NCBI GenBank assembly: GCA_006538405.1
Contig: BJKQ01000003.1
Coordinates: 124,001-188,000, forward strand
Source of the DNA: Hansfordia pulvinata
Lineage: Eukaryota > Ascomycota > Sordariomycetes > Xylariales
Direction of reading: 5' to 3'
DNA length: 64,000 nt
Shown: piece by piece, positions 44,718-55,500 of the stretch
Numbering within the stretch: the first letter of the stretch is position 1
Layout: each line of letters opens with the position of its first letter
The notes under the pieces: model-generated
Told to the model about the DNA's origin: nothing
The model's input: the letters and a program-made list of their open reading frames with translations, nothing else
Database searches by the model: none
Position numbers and translations under genes: made by a program

Positions 44718-46236
44718 ATGCCGAGGGAAATCATCACCATCTCGGCTGGCCAGTGTGGCAACAGCAGTGCGTTCTCGTCCCCCTCCACCACCCCCGCCCC
44801 GAGACTGACTGTCGCCCCGCCCTTCCCAGTCGGCAGCCAGTTCTGGCAGCAACTCTGCCAGGAGCATGGCATTAATCAGGACGGCAATCTCGAGGACTTT
44901 GCCACCGAGGGCGGCGACCGCAAAGACGTCTTCTTCTACCAGAGCGACGACACCCGGTACATCCCGCGCTCCATTCTCATCGATCTCGAGCCCCGCGTCC
45001 TCAACGGCATCCAGACGGGCCCCTACAAGAACATCTACAACCCCGAGAACTTTTTTGTCGGCAAGACGGGCAGTGGCGCTGCCAACAACTGGGGCGATGG
45101 CTACCAAAACGGCGAACTGGTACACGAGGAGATTATGGAGATGATTGAGCGCGAGGCCGACGGTAGCGACTCGCTCGAGGGCTTCATGCTCCTGCACTCC
45201 ATCGCTGGCGGCACCGGCTCCGGCCTTGGCTCCTTTCTGCTTGAACGCATGAACGACCGCTTCCCCAAGAAGATCATCCAGACGTACTCTGTCTTCCCGG
45301 ACACCACCAATGCCGGCGATGTCGTCGTCCACCCATACAACAGTCTGCTGTCCATGCGCCGGCTCACTCAGAACGCCGACTCCGTCGTCGTCCTTGACAA
45401 CGGCGCTCTCTCGCACATTGCTGCCGACCGCCTGCACGTTCAAGAGCCCTCGTTCCAGCAAACCAATCAGCTCGTTTCCACCGTCATGTCCGCCAGCACC
45501 ACCACCCTGCGGTACCCCGGCTATATGCACAACGACCTCGTCAGCATCTTGGCCTCCCTGATTCCCACCCCGCGCTGCCACTTTCTCATGACTGCCTACA
45601 CTCCCTTTACCGGCGACCAGGTCGAACAAGCCAAGACGGTCCGCAAGACCACCGTGCTCGACGTCATGCGCCGCCTGCTACAGCCCAAAAACCGCATGGT
45701 TTCTACCCAGCCTGGAAAGAACAGCTGCTACATTTCCATTCTCAACGTCATCCAAGGCGAGGTTGACCCCACTGATGTTCACAAGAGTCTGCTCCGTATT
45801 AGGGAACGTAGGCTTGCCACTTTCATCCCCTGGGGTCCCGCCAGTATCCAGGTTGCCTTGACAAAACGAAGCCCGTACGTGCCCATGAGCCATCGCGTCA
45901 GCGGCCTCATGCTCGCCAACCACACGAGCATCGCCACGGTAAGAATCCTTGTCGGCACATCACGACCCATTCTTCTTTCTGCAGTGCGCTGACCACCCAT
46001 TGTAGCTCTTCAAACGAATTGTGAGGCAATACGACGGGATGCGCAAACGCAATGCGTTTGTGGAAGCGTACAAGAAGACAGCGCCGTTCTCCGAGAACCT
46101 GAACGAGTTCGACGAGGCCAGAGCCGTGGTCACGGACATGATATCAGAATACGAAGCAGCTGAGAGCGCCAACTACCTGAACCCTGATGAAGGGAAAGAG
46201 GCTACATCGGCGGAAACGGACAAAAGGTTAGGCTGA
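44718..46236 (+). CDS. Gamma-tubulin
   Basis: Exons 44718-44766, 44830-45938 and 46006-46236 give 462 residues in an intact frame. The protein nucleates microtubules within the gamma-tubulin ring complex at spindle pole bodies. [22 protein letters not shown] is the nucleotide-binding N-terminus with the family's REII start. The tubulin GTP-binding signature AGGTGSG sits at residues 142-148. Features that distinguish gamma from beta or alpha include [37 protein letters not shown], the [22 protein letters not shown] block, and a degenerate tail lacking the acidic alpha/beta type. The first intron of 63 bp is in frame and could be misread as coding. A frame upstream of 44718 is open but unrelated to tubulin, so the ATG at 44718 is the start. 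Confidence 0.96.
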
Positions 46237-46538
46237 GCCACCAAGGCCGAGACTGCAAGGTTGGCTGGCCCAACGGCGAGGTGATATGATTCGTGCCTTG
46301 ACAAGCGCAGATTGCAGGGTTTATAGTAGGCGTTCTGGCGTTGCATAAGGAAGCACGGAGCATTGATACGTACGAAGATATGTGTCCACAGTGTTCTTCC
46401 TCATTCAAGATGCATGCTTGGACTCATGGTGAACATTAGATTACGGTTCGTAGTGCGTACAGCCGGATTTACCCACGGCCTAAGTGAACACACAACAGCC
46501 GAAACGATCTGAGCTCGCGGGATATCAATGGGTTGAGT

Positions 46539-46586
46539 CATGAGTGTGACGTACGACTGAACCATGAGTGTGACGTACGACTGAAC
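46539..46586 (+). repeat. Perfect tandem duplication of 24 bp
   Basis: Two identical adjacent copies (46539-46562 and 46563-46586), each containing TGTGACGTACGAC, downstream of gamma-tubulin. The unit includes a TGACGT half-site of CRE type. Confidence 0.95.
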
Positions 46587-47330
46587 AGGCTCGTGCGACA
46601 ACACAGGGCATCACTGATACCACCTAAGCTGTCGGGGTGATGTACTCGTAGGGACCTCACTGGCAAACCTGCCTACAACATTCTGCCGTTTCGGCATACG
46701 AGCCCTCACAATTACTGTCTGAGGTACTCGGAGCTTCTTGCTCGGGCTAGCGACCTTGCGACGTTGCCTTGCCCCTGGTACCTTGCATGCGACAGCAGCA
46801 TGGCGGCTGATCCCGCCACGTTAGAACTGGCTTGCCTCGGTGCCTCGATATCGAATGTTCGGCGACGCCTGCGAGGCTCACAACTAGTGGCCAAATTCGC
46901 TCTGTCAGGATTCGCTTGACACGGCAGTCCTCTGACCAGGCGAGCCCACGCAGCTTGGAGCAGCAGGCGTCCGTTGGCTTTGGTCAGATCGGATCGAGAT
47001 CGAACATGAGGGTACAGGCCCAGCAAAGCCATATGCGGCATGCAGATGGCGCCAATTGGCGTGGGAGCCCCATCCGCGGGGCTTTTGGGGGGGCAAACCG
47101 ACGAAGCAGCCCGCCGGTCGCCGGCCCCTTAGATTCCAGCCACATTGTACCCATAGGCGTGGTTTGTGTTCCCCTTGAGCCGCTGCACGTAGGAGCACTG
47201 GAGCGGGGCAGATGATGTTACGTCTGCTGGGCTGAGGGGCTGGCATGGCGGGGCACGCGTGGCACGGTGCCTGGGAAGCGCCCCAGCGAATCCGTTTCCA
47301 GGGCCCGCAGGGGGGCGCCGCCCAATCAGG

Positions 47331-47356
47331 CTTGACGTCATGGCCATGACGTCAAG
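47331..47356. promoter_or_regulatory. Perfect 26-bp palindrome with two CRE/ATF sites
   Basis: The half-sequence CTTGACGTCATGG is followed by its exact reverse complement. It contains two full TGACGTCA boxes, at 47333-47340 and 47347-47354, the consensus of CREB/ATF bZIP factors (Atf1 in fungi). A CCAAT box precedes it by a few bases. It lies 319 bases before the small protein's ATG and about 230 bases before the 5' UTR intron, a plausible promoter position. Confidence 0.75.
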
Positions 47357-47583
47357 ACATTTGCCTTCGTTTCTGCTGCGGCCACGATGACTCGGAAGAA
47401 AAGCTCCATCTCGATGGTGGCCGGCTACCAGAGGCTTCATGAATATTTCAAGCCGAGCTAGACCGCGGCACTCTGACAAACTTCTCCTCATCATCTTCCC
47501 ACGACTACACATCCATCATCTGCAACCTCATCGCAAACGCAACTTCGTCATCTACACCTCCCAATCCACCCAACCAACCGACA

Positions 47584-47672
47584 GTGAGTTTTCCTCCCAG
47601 CACACTTACGCGGGGCATGCTACGTGCAGTATCCCCGGCTCTCGAGAAACCCACCTGACCCCCTCTCCGCAG
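47584..47672 (+). other. Probable 5' UTR intron of the small protein gene
   Basis: The donor GTGAGT at 47584 and the acceptor CTCCGCAG ending at 47672 bound 89 bases placed two bases before the ATG. This arrangement is common in highly expressed ascomycete genes. Confidence 0.6.
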
Positions 47673-47674
47673 AA

Positions 47675-47949
47675 ATGACTCAGTCCAAGGCCGACAAGAT
47701 CGAGGAGACCAAGGCCAACCTGCCTCTCCCCGAGCAGCCCCCCGTCGCCTCTGACTTCAACAGCGCCGACGCCTCCACCGTCAACGTTGGTAGCGGCCGC
47801 ACCCAGACCGATGTCTCTACCGGCCCCGGCAGCGAGGCTGGCCTCAAGGGCCCCGCCACTCAGCCCTCCGAGATGGACATGAGCTCCATTGGCCGCCAGG
47901 GTGTCGAGGGCCTTGCCCACCCCCCAAGGACGCCGCCTCCAAGAACTAG
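47675..47949 (+). CDS. Small hydrophilic protein, about 91 residues, frame broken once near its end
   Basis: The frame starts MTQSKADKIEETKANLPLPEQ and continues through FNSADASTVNVGSGRTQTDV and GPGSEAGLKGPATQ to SSIGRQGVEGLAHPP. Its composition is hydrophilic and lacks aromatic residues, so the protein is probably disordered. It resembles short conserved fungal proteins of unknown function, but I cannot name a family. After the C run at 47920-47926 the frame runs on without sense. Adding a single C there gives the ending KDAASKN and an immediate stop at 47947-47949, for 91 residues, which I take to be the real end. The gene has a 5' UTR intron and a promoter with two CRE boxes, which suggests stress- or cAMP-linked control. 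Confidence 0.7.
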
Positions 47950-49685
47950 ATGGCTTCCCTCCGACGGGACGACTACTTTTACTCAACCAATGCGCCACAT
48001 CCACCTTTCATGTCTCCCACGTGTAACTACTGGGCCACATGATCTCTTCCGCCTGCTGTGAGACGCGGTATGAAGCCCGCGCCATGGCGGGGGCTCGCAC
48101 GGATGGATGGAGGTGCCATTGGGAGCCTGTTTCTCCGCTGGCGTATGAGGATACTTTGACTTTTTTGGGGCACGCTGCGCTGGTAATAGCGACATCGGCG
48201 CTGGGAAATGAGCGTGCATCTTCTTGCCGGCATGACTGCCGCTACATAGTCGATACGAGGGAACGAAATCAAGAAGTAAAACTAAGATGGCTGAATAATG
48301 CATGTGCATGTGACATTGCGAACAAGCGCGAACAGGCGGCCACAGTTTGTGCTCATGCTGTCCACCTGTAGACGTGCTGGTATCAGCAGAAGGGCAGCTA
48401 TGACCTTGTCCGCGGGCGATGTACTAATGCCCCTGGTTTCATCTAATGGTGAAATCTGCCGTTGGTGTTTGCTGTCGGGTCTGATGATAATCCGGGTGTG
48501 TGTTGCTTGGACAATGACTTAGCGCAAGGTTTTACACTGGGGGTATCCTCACGGCTTGAGGAAAGCCTTCGCCTTAGCTTCAAGCCGAATCATTCACTGT
48601 GGTCTGGTAATTCAATCCATCTGGCTTGGCTCCTTAACTTGTACCTCAATGTGCAAGGTCGGGCTTTCATTCTCAAGATGGAAACCTCTGAACTACTAAA
48701 CCTCTGAACTACTAAATCTTCGAGCTACTTGTGAGCTTGCCGATAACGTTTGATCATAGCAGCGACAGGTCCATGTATGTTGATAGCGAGGAGCTCGTCT
48801 ATGATACAGGCCATTCTGAGCTGCTCACCTCAACAGGTAACCATGGTGATGAAGGGCAAGGTGACAACAAACATAGAGTCTGGCAGGACAGCTTCGGGAC
48901 CACATCTATCGGCAGTGAACGTCCCGTCTCCTCTCTATCCGCTCTCCCATACCTCTCCCTCCCCTTCTGCTCCATCTTGTTCGAACCTATCCTCCCCATC
49001 CCAGCTTCATCCCCCCCTCCCAATCACCACAGGTTGCTGGGGTTTCTGTGTTTGATCTCTCCCGGGCGATAATCCTATCTTTCCAGGGGCGCAGCACCAC
49101 TCCCGCTTGCCTTGAGCACCGGAGACAGCCCTCTATTTCGACGACGTGGAATGCCAGACTGGCAGAGGCTGTTCGCTTGCGGCTGCCAGCCGAACAACAG
49201 TCCTGCGCACCCACGGTCGGAGCTTCGACTGCGAATGTGTTTTCTCACAGCTTCATGACAGGTAAGTCACATGTTTATCTCAGTCTGTTGTCACTTCAAA
49301 CGCACACAACGGGTGTCCTTCTTATCATCGGATTGTACGATTTTTCTTGCCGTGTTAGGTACGAGACGTGGTGTTTCGAGCTTTCAAGCTGGCTTGTACC
49401 GCCCAATATCGAGGGAAGGAGCGTCCGGCGCTCCTCCCCAGCATCAACCCAACCCGCCTGCACCCCGTCCACAGGTTTTCCATTCGCAATAGCCACCTCC
49501 AGCTCACTCTGCCATCACTTCCACTGACCTTCCAGACTCCGCTCCAGATCCAGCCGCCTCTTTCGTGCGCCGTATTCCCCATCCCTAACTTCTCACCTAC
49601 CTTTCACGACCACCCATGTTTGGCCCAGAGTCCGGCAGAGCCCACCTCGCCCCTACGACGCGGTCAGCAATCACTGCCTCTCAAA
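47950..49685. other. Spacer between the small protein gene and the polyQ unknown gene
   Basis: Contains the 3' UTR of the small gene and a long, CT-rich leader or promoter for the next gene (48950-49680). A 16-bp tandem duplication lies at 48685-48716. An extra upstream exon or 5' UTR intron (GTAAGT at 49262) is possible but not proven. Confidence 0.5.
48685..48716 (+). repeat. Perfect tandem duplication of 16 bp
   Basis: Two adjacent copies of CCTCTGAACTACTAAA. Confidence 0.9.
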
Positions 49686-52391
49686 ATGGCGTCTGCGGCC
49701 GATAATGCCGCGGCACGCGAGAAAGAGGCGATTCAGATCGCATTGATGATTGTGCGTATTCATAGGGGCCTGGCGCTGCTTATCACACGTCTTCTGAACC
49801 TGACCTTTGCCTTTCTCTCCCAGGCCGACCTTGGTATCGAGCGATACGAGGAAGTGGTTCTTGACGGTCCTAGCAATGGGCTTCTCCACGACAACAACCC
49901 ATCAGCCCGGAACCACTACAACCCCAAATCCGACAACGAGGCCGCTCCTCCGGATTCCCTGTTCAGGGGCAACAGCAAATGGGCAGGTCTGTCAACCCGT
50001 CTTTACATATTTTCCTATCCTGTCGAGACCTTTATTGACTTTGTCTTCCAGACGCCTTCCACTCTGGGCTGCTGAAAGTTGACACTGCTGGTGCACAACC
50101 CGAGAATCTCGGAAACGGCGATCTGCATCGGCAAAATAAGAGAAATGGCGCGGTACAGTCGCAACAGCAGGGGCAGAAACGGTCCTTATCATATGTGTCG
50201 GCACTGCCTCCCCGTCCTCGCATCGCTTTGGGCGCTGGTGATATCAGATTCCACACCCCCTCTCAATCTCACGCTGTTGGTCGCCCCCATGCTGCCATGC
50301 TGACTTATTTGCTGCCGCCTTCATTGCGACGCAATGGATCGGGCCATGCTAATCCTCGAGCCCCCGTGAGGCCGTCAGCGCAACTCAGCCGATCAGTATC
50401 CCAGCCGAGCGCGAACGATGTACGGCCTATCCCCCACGAATTGCCCCTCGGCCAGTCCCTACTACCTCCCAAGCAAAGCCTTTGCCCAGTCTTGCAAAAA
50501 CGAAAGCAACTCCTTCTGTCCAATGCTCCACTCAATTGGAGGTATCAACAAAGCCCCGCGTAGCACCGACCTCCCTTGCTGGATCTTCCAAGGCACCCAT
50601 TGCAGTGCGGGAAATTCTCTTCTCAGCAGAAGTGCAGATTTCCATTGCGGCGACTACCAGCCCCAACGGCATTGACCCAGCTACCTGCAAGCTCCTCAGT
50701 CATGCATCAACCACAGCGATTATTTTTGAGCTGAAAGCAGACGAGACACACATATTCGTGAGAGATGCCCGTATCCTCGGCAAGACCCTTGCGTCCTTTC
50801 CCAAGGCCACAATCAGATGGAAAGATACCCCAGAGGGCCAGCTGGAAACATTGGTCATGCGGTTTTCCAACCTCAATGAATGGGGGGCGTTCATGGCCCA
50901 AAACCAGAAGTACGCCGCGCAGACCTATGACTGTCCTCTGATCGACGGCAGATCTCATTCCATCTGGGGAAACTCTGGTCTGGACCTTCAAGTTCAAGCA
51001 TCTGCCAATTCTCGAAATTCAACTGCAAACACTCGAGATAAAACAGCAGAACCTGCCGCCACTATCGCCAAAATCGACCCACCATACAGCACCCTCACCA
51101 AGACCAGTGCAGCTTCTGTGGAATGCAGACCCTCCTGTAAAGCAAAGGAGATCCGCGTTAACCAAAAAGCAGACAGGAATCTTCATTCTTTCAGTCGTCT
51201 AGCGAAAAACCGCCCCGAGGAAAGACAAAACGGGAAAACAAATGCTTCCCTTTCAGTAGCTGTGTCTGAAAACCACACTAGTCCGGCGGTTAGCAGTAAC
51301 CACCAGCCCATAGAATCGACTCGGGTCAATGGGTCGAGCAGTTCATCGCCTGACAAGGAGGAATTGCTCATAGATCTCACAGCGGAAGAAACCCCGAAGC
51401 AAGACCCCAAGCCGTCCTTCGTCTCTTCGGTCCGCCATACGAGATGGGATGACTTGCTTGATCTGAAGTTTCCTGTCATCGCCGAGAAGGATCTTAATGA
51501 TGTTGACAAGGTCCATCAGGCTGCTTGTGAATCATCGAGGATAGTTGACGATTCGACTTCCCACCAGCCAATCGTCGGCTTGAATTCTCTCAAGGTCGCA
51601 GCACACGAAGTCGCTCTTAGTGAGCTCAAAAAACTTCCCGAGTTCTGCAAACGATCTTCGGATGAGAGATTTTACTTTCTATCACGAAGGTACGGCGAAG
51701 TTCTGGGTGGGTTCGCACGCGCTCTTCAGCCTATCCAGGAGCTCGATTCCCTTCAGCCTGGAAACATGACCGTGCCAACAGGGCTGCATGGTATGCCTTG
51801 CTCTATCGACGCTGGCGCGAAAGCTATCAACCTAAACAGTCAACCGAGTCGAGGCACACATACCAGAGACGACACCACTGCTGTCGCTTCAGTTGGTCTC
51901 AGCAACGGACAGACGGCGACCGACAAAGCTGCGCGTTCAATTGAGCGACATGAGGATCCTGAAGCGATCCATGTCAAGCATGAAGCTTTGGAGGAGACTT
52001 CAGCAGGTGTCAAACAAGAGCAATCCGTGTATCATGTCAAGATCAAAGAGGAAGAAATCAGTCAGCAATTGGCGTCATTACCTCTTGCGACTTCTCCTCA
52101 AGCGAATTCGAAGCAATCGAACGGGATAAAATGCAGTCGATCACCATCGCCTTCATTTTCGCAGTCGTGGGATTTGGGGAGTCTCGAGAAGCACTCTGAT
52201 TCATCGTCAGCCACAGAGCAGCCGGCGAGCCGGCAGTTCGACCAGTACACCAGCACCAATACTCCTCCAAAGCCCGCCGTGCACCTGTGCACAGCCGACC
52301 ATGATGACCACCGGGGCTGCCCCGCGCCGATCCAGCTCTTGACGGCCCCGTTCCCCGTAATGCCATTTGTTCAACAAGAACCGCCGCCGCA

Positions 52392-52422
<31 letters not shown>

Positions 52423-52548
52423 CAACAACAATCGCGAAACCAAGCGACAGACGGGGCTTCTCAACGCCATATACCGGGACATTGGGTGGTGAGCCCCGTG
52501 ACTGGAGAAGTCGACCCAGAGTCATTAGAAGATGGAGAAGGATGGTAG
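49686..52548 (+). CDS. Long, mostly disordered protein of unknown function with polyQ, frame broken once
   Basis: Exons 49686-49751, 49824-49986 and 50052-52548 give about 908 residues. I do not recognise the family. A short N-terminal segment (MASAADNAAAREKEAIQIALMI, DLGIERYEEVVLDGP) is followed by Ser/Pro/Gln-rich sequence. One ordered-looking region lies around residues 310-420: VREILFSAEVQISIAATTSPNG, TAIIFELKADETHIFVRDARIL, LETLVMRFSNLNEWGAFMAQN. Its alternating strands suggest a beta-rich, possibly PH-like domain. EELLIDLTAEE and VKHEALEE/VKIKEEE resemble SUMO-interacting and sumoylation motifs, which would suit a nuclear protein; this is inference. A run of about 14 glutamines (from 52390) precedes the closing GHWVVSPVTGEVDPESLEDGEGW. 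One base is missing between about 50300 and 50480, possibly in the C run at 50457-50459. The total length is one short of a multiple of three. Confidence 0.65.
52390..52432 (+). repeat. CAG/CAA array encoding polyglutamine
   Basis: CAG units turning into CAA units near the C-terminus of the unknown protein. The mixed codons make slippage less likely than in the pure CAG array at 11782. Confidence 0.95.
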
Positions 52549-55500
52549 CTGGTGCCCTCTCATGGATGGCAGGGCAGCGATCTGGACCGGGATTCTCATC
52601 AACATTCCATGATGTATGCTCCTCTCTTCTTCGGCATGTAGTCAAGTCGCTATGAACTTCTTGCCCGACAGTACCTCGTAGGCCGCCGAGACACGTGTAC
52701 AACCCCGCCCAAGAGCAATGGTCACACTCAACGTAAGCAGGAAGACGCACGTCACTACCACTCACTGTGACCCAGGCAAGCTGAGACAGACACCCTGCCC
52801 GTTTAGTATGCTATGGAAGCCAATGCGCTTGGCCGAGGACAACCATGGCGAGAAAGACCCGCCCCTGTGAAGCCAGTAGTTCTGCGCCGGGCTCCAAGGA
52901 CAGAAGTGAGCCAAGCCACAAACGGCCCACTCTGCTTTCTCTGTGACGGGGACAAGCCAGCTCCCTTGCTAAGCCTAGGGCGGTGGTCCCCGGGGCCGCG
53001 ACCCATGGAACAAAAAAAGGGGGCGGCGAGGAGATGAAGGTATTTCACGTGGCGAGGTCTGACTGGGCGGGGCGAACCCCAAGAGCCACGAATTTTCCTG
53101 GTTTCAGCCTCCCGCCCAGACCTAAAAAACATCTCAACGTCAGCCTCGAAAAGCCCGGTCGTGTAGCGCCACTGTGTTAGGATTGGCGAGGTGGTTTCTG
53201 ATCGATGGCTTTGAGTCTGCTCGACAGAACTGAAAGGTGGGACGGGCGGGATAGCATGAGCCAGCCACGGTCGAGACTGGCTCGTCGTGGCGGAGTCGCC
53301 CTTTGGACAGCCGCGTCCGGCAGAGGAGCTTGTTGTCAGATTAGGCCCCTGCACCCTGCTACCTTTTCTCCTCCTTTCCTCTTTTTCTTTTTTTCTTTTT
53401 GAGTAGGTGAAAGAGGATCTGTCGCGCCGCATAAGGATGAGGCTGCTTGGCCAGTGACCGGGACTGCATGACTGAAATCATAGTACGTAGGTGCGGATAG
53501 ATTTGTTACCCTGGGGCGAGAGTGAGTGAGGGACTGACCGACTACCATTAATGAAGACAAGACGAATTTCCAAATTGACAAATAGCCCGCAAATCTGCGG
53601 AAGAGACCAATAAAACACGACCAGCCAGGCAGCCTGATACGGTTGAGCCAAGGCTTGACGGGCTGGTAGAATCTGAGTTGTTGATCAGACCTGACCCATC
53701 GTTGACCCTCGTGGTAGCGGATTTTCGCCGCGTCATTGCTGCTGGTGGCAGTGGGAAGCGAGGAACTCGGGCAGCTCCTGCGCTGCTGGCTGGTGATTAT
53801 TCCCGCGAGGACGGCGCCAGGCGAATCGGACGACGGGGGCGTTTGCTTTGCAACGGCGGTGGGGGTGGCCCACGAGTGCTCGTGCAGACAAGGTGACAAG
53901 GAGGCATCCAAAGGCCGGCCGGGTGTGGGCCAGTTAAGTCAAAGGAGCCTTGCTGTCAGCGTACCGGGGACAGCGCGCGAGCGGGCACCGAGCGATGTGC
54001 GAAGGATTCACGCGATACGAGTGTAGTTGATAGACCCAGGTGCCCCCCCAGTGACGCAGATCACGGCGTTGGCCGACTCCACCACACCGGCGTGTGAGTT
54101 CTGTAAAGCGAGAAGAAGCTAGCTGAGGGTGGAGTACGGGAACGTGGTGGCGAAAGGCCCAGTATAAGGACTCGGCGCTTGGTAGCGGGGGGAAAGCACG
54201 GGGACACAGAGGCCGGCAATTCTTACTGTTCCGCATGGGTTTTTGGTGCAACAAGCTGTGTGGCGCTTGGGCGTGGGTGCCGCTACTCGTACGGGAGAAG
54301 GACCCAAAAGAACGAGACGGGAGCCAGGTGAACTAGGTAGGCGGAGCTAATCAGATGCGGCGGGCCAGCAAGGTCTGGCTGACGGGATGGGGACGAGGGT
54401 TGAGGGTTGAGGGCTAGCGAGGGCTAGCAAGCGGCGGCGGCGGCGGCGGTACGAGTATGGCGCGGGCTGTCCGGCTGACGTACGGAGAGAGGTTGGCAGT
54501 ACGCGCATGCGAGGGTGCCAGTGCATGTGTATGTGTATACTCGACGCAGCCACGCCGTAGTGGATGGGTGATGGTGGATGGAGAGAACAGCTGTGACGAA
54601 AAGGCCGTGGATCGGTTGCCACGCGAGCGGCTTGTTGGTGCCCAACGAAGGCGTAGGTCTTGCGGACGGGCTTGATTGGCAGAGGACCAATGCAGCTAAT
54701 GAGGCAGACCCTGGAACTAAAGACGCCGGGCGCGAGCCAAGGCAACCTGACCTGTCGAGGGTAGCGGCGGGCGAGACAGGTAAGGGACCGACGAGAGCGG
54801 CGACTGACTCTCACACCAGGTAGCACGGCCGGCGCAAGGAAGGTGGCGGCACAGCCACTGTCCCTCCGTCCAGCCTAGGCCGGGCCCTAAGACACTCCCA
54901 TCAGGGGCCAAGGCGACAAAGGAAGAGCATTCCACTCCTGGCAATTGAAGGGCAGCAGCGTGCTGAACCGAGGGCCGTGGAACTTAGTGAGACGACGGGA
55001 GGTGGGTAGGACTGCAAAGAGCCACGGGGCGCTGACGGGAGGCGACGGGGGTACGGGGGCAGGTGACGACGGGACGGTGGTGCCGGCGCCAGGTCGGACC
55101 CCGGGGCGGCCAGAGCGAAGGGGTGGAGGCATATCGAAGTCCGGAGGGACGGACGTGGACTGGAAAAGGGAGATGGAAGAAGCATACTGGATGGGTGGGA
55201 CGAGTCTGGGCTGACCGCTTCAGGAGACGTCCCTGTTTCTTTTTCCTTTTCGTTCAATTTCTTTTCTTTTCCGTCTGCATCTTGCACCTGCGTCTCGTTT
55301 CTGGGTTTGCTCTTGCCTTGCTCAAGTTCCTCGTGCGACTGGACTGGGCATCTAGGAGAGGTAGGTACTCGATGAGGTAACCCAGATACCTACCTACGGA
55401 ACCTGGTACTTGTGCCTTCACTGTATCCAACACGGTACTCGTGGCGGATGTCATGAACGCACGGAGCACGAGCCCGAGTACTCGCACCCGCACCTACCTA

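Larger units (their letters stand above)
46237..47674. other. Spacer and promoter of the small 91-residue protein gene
   Basis: Contains the gamma-tubulin 3' UTR, a 24-bp tandem duplication, and from about 47200 on the promoter of the small protein gene with a CCAAT box (47322-47326) and a CRE palindrome. A 5' UTR intron lies at 47584-47672. Confidence 0.6.
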
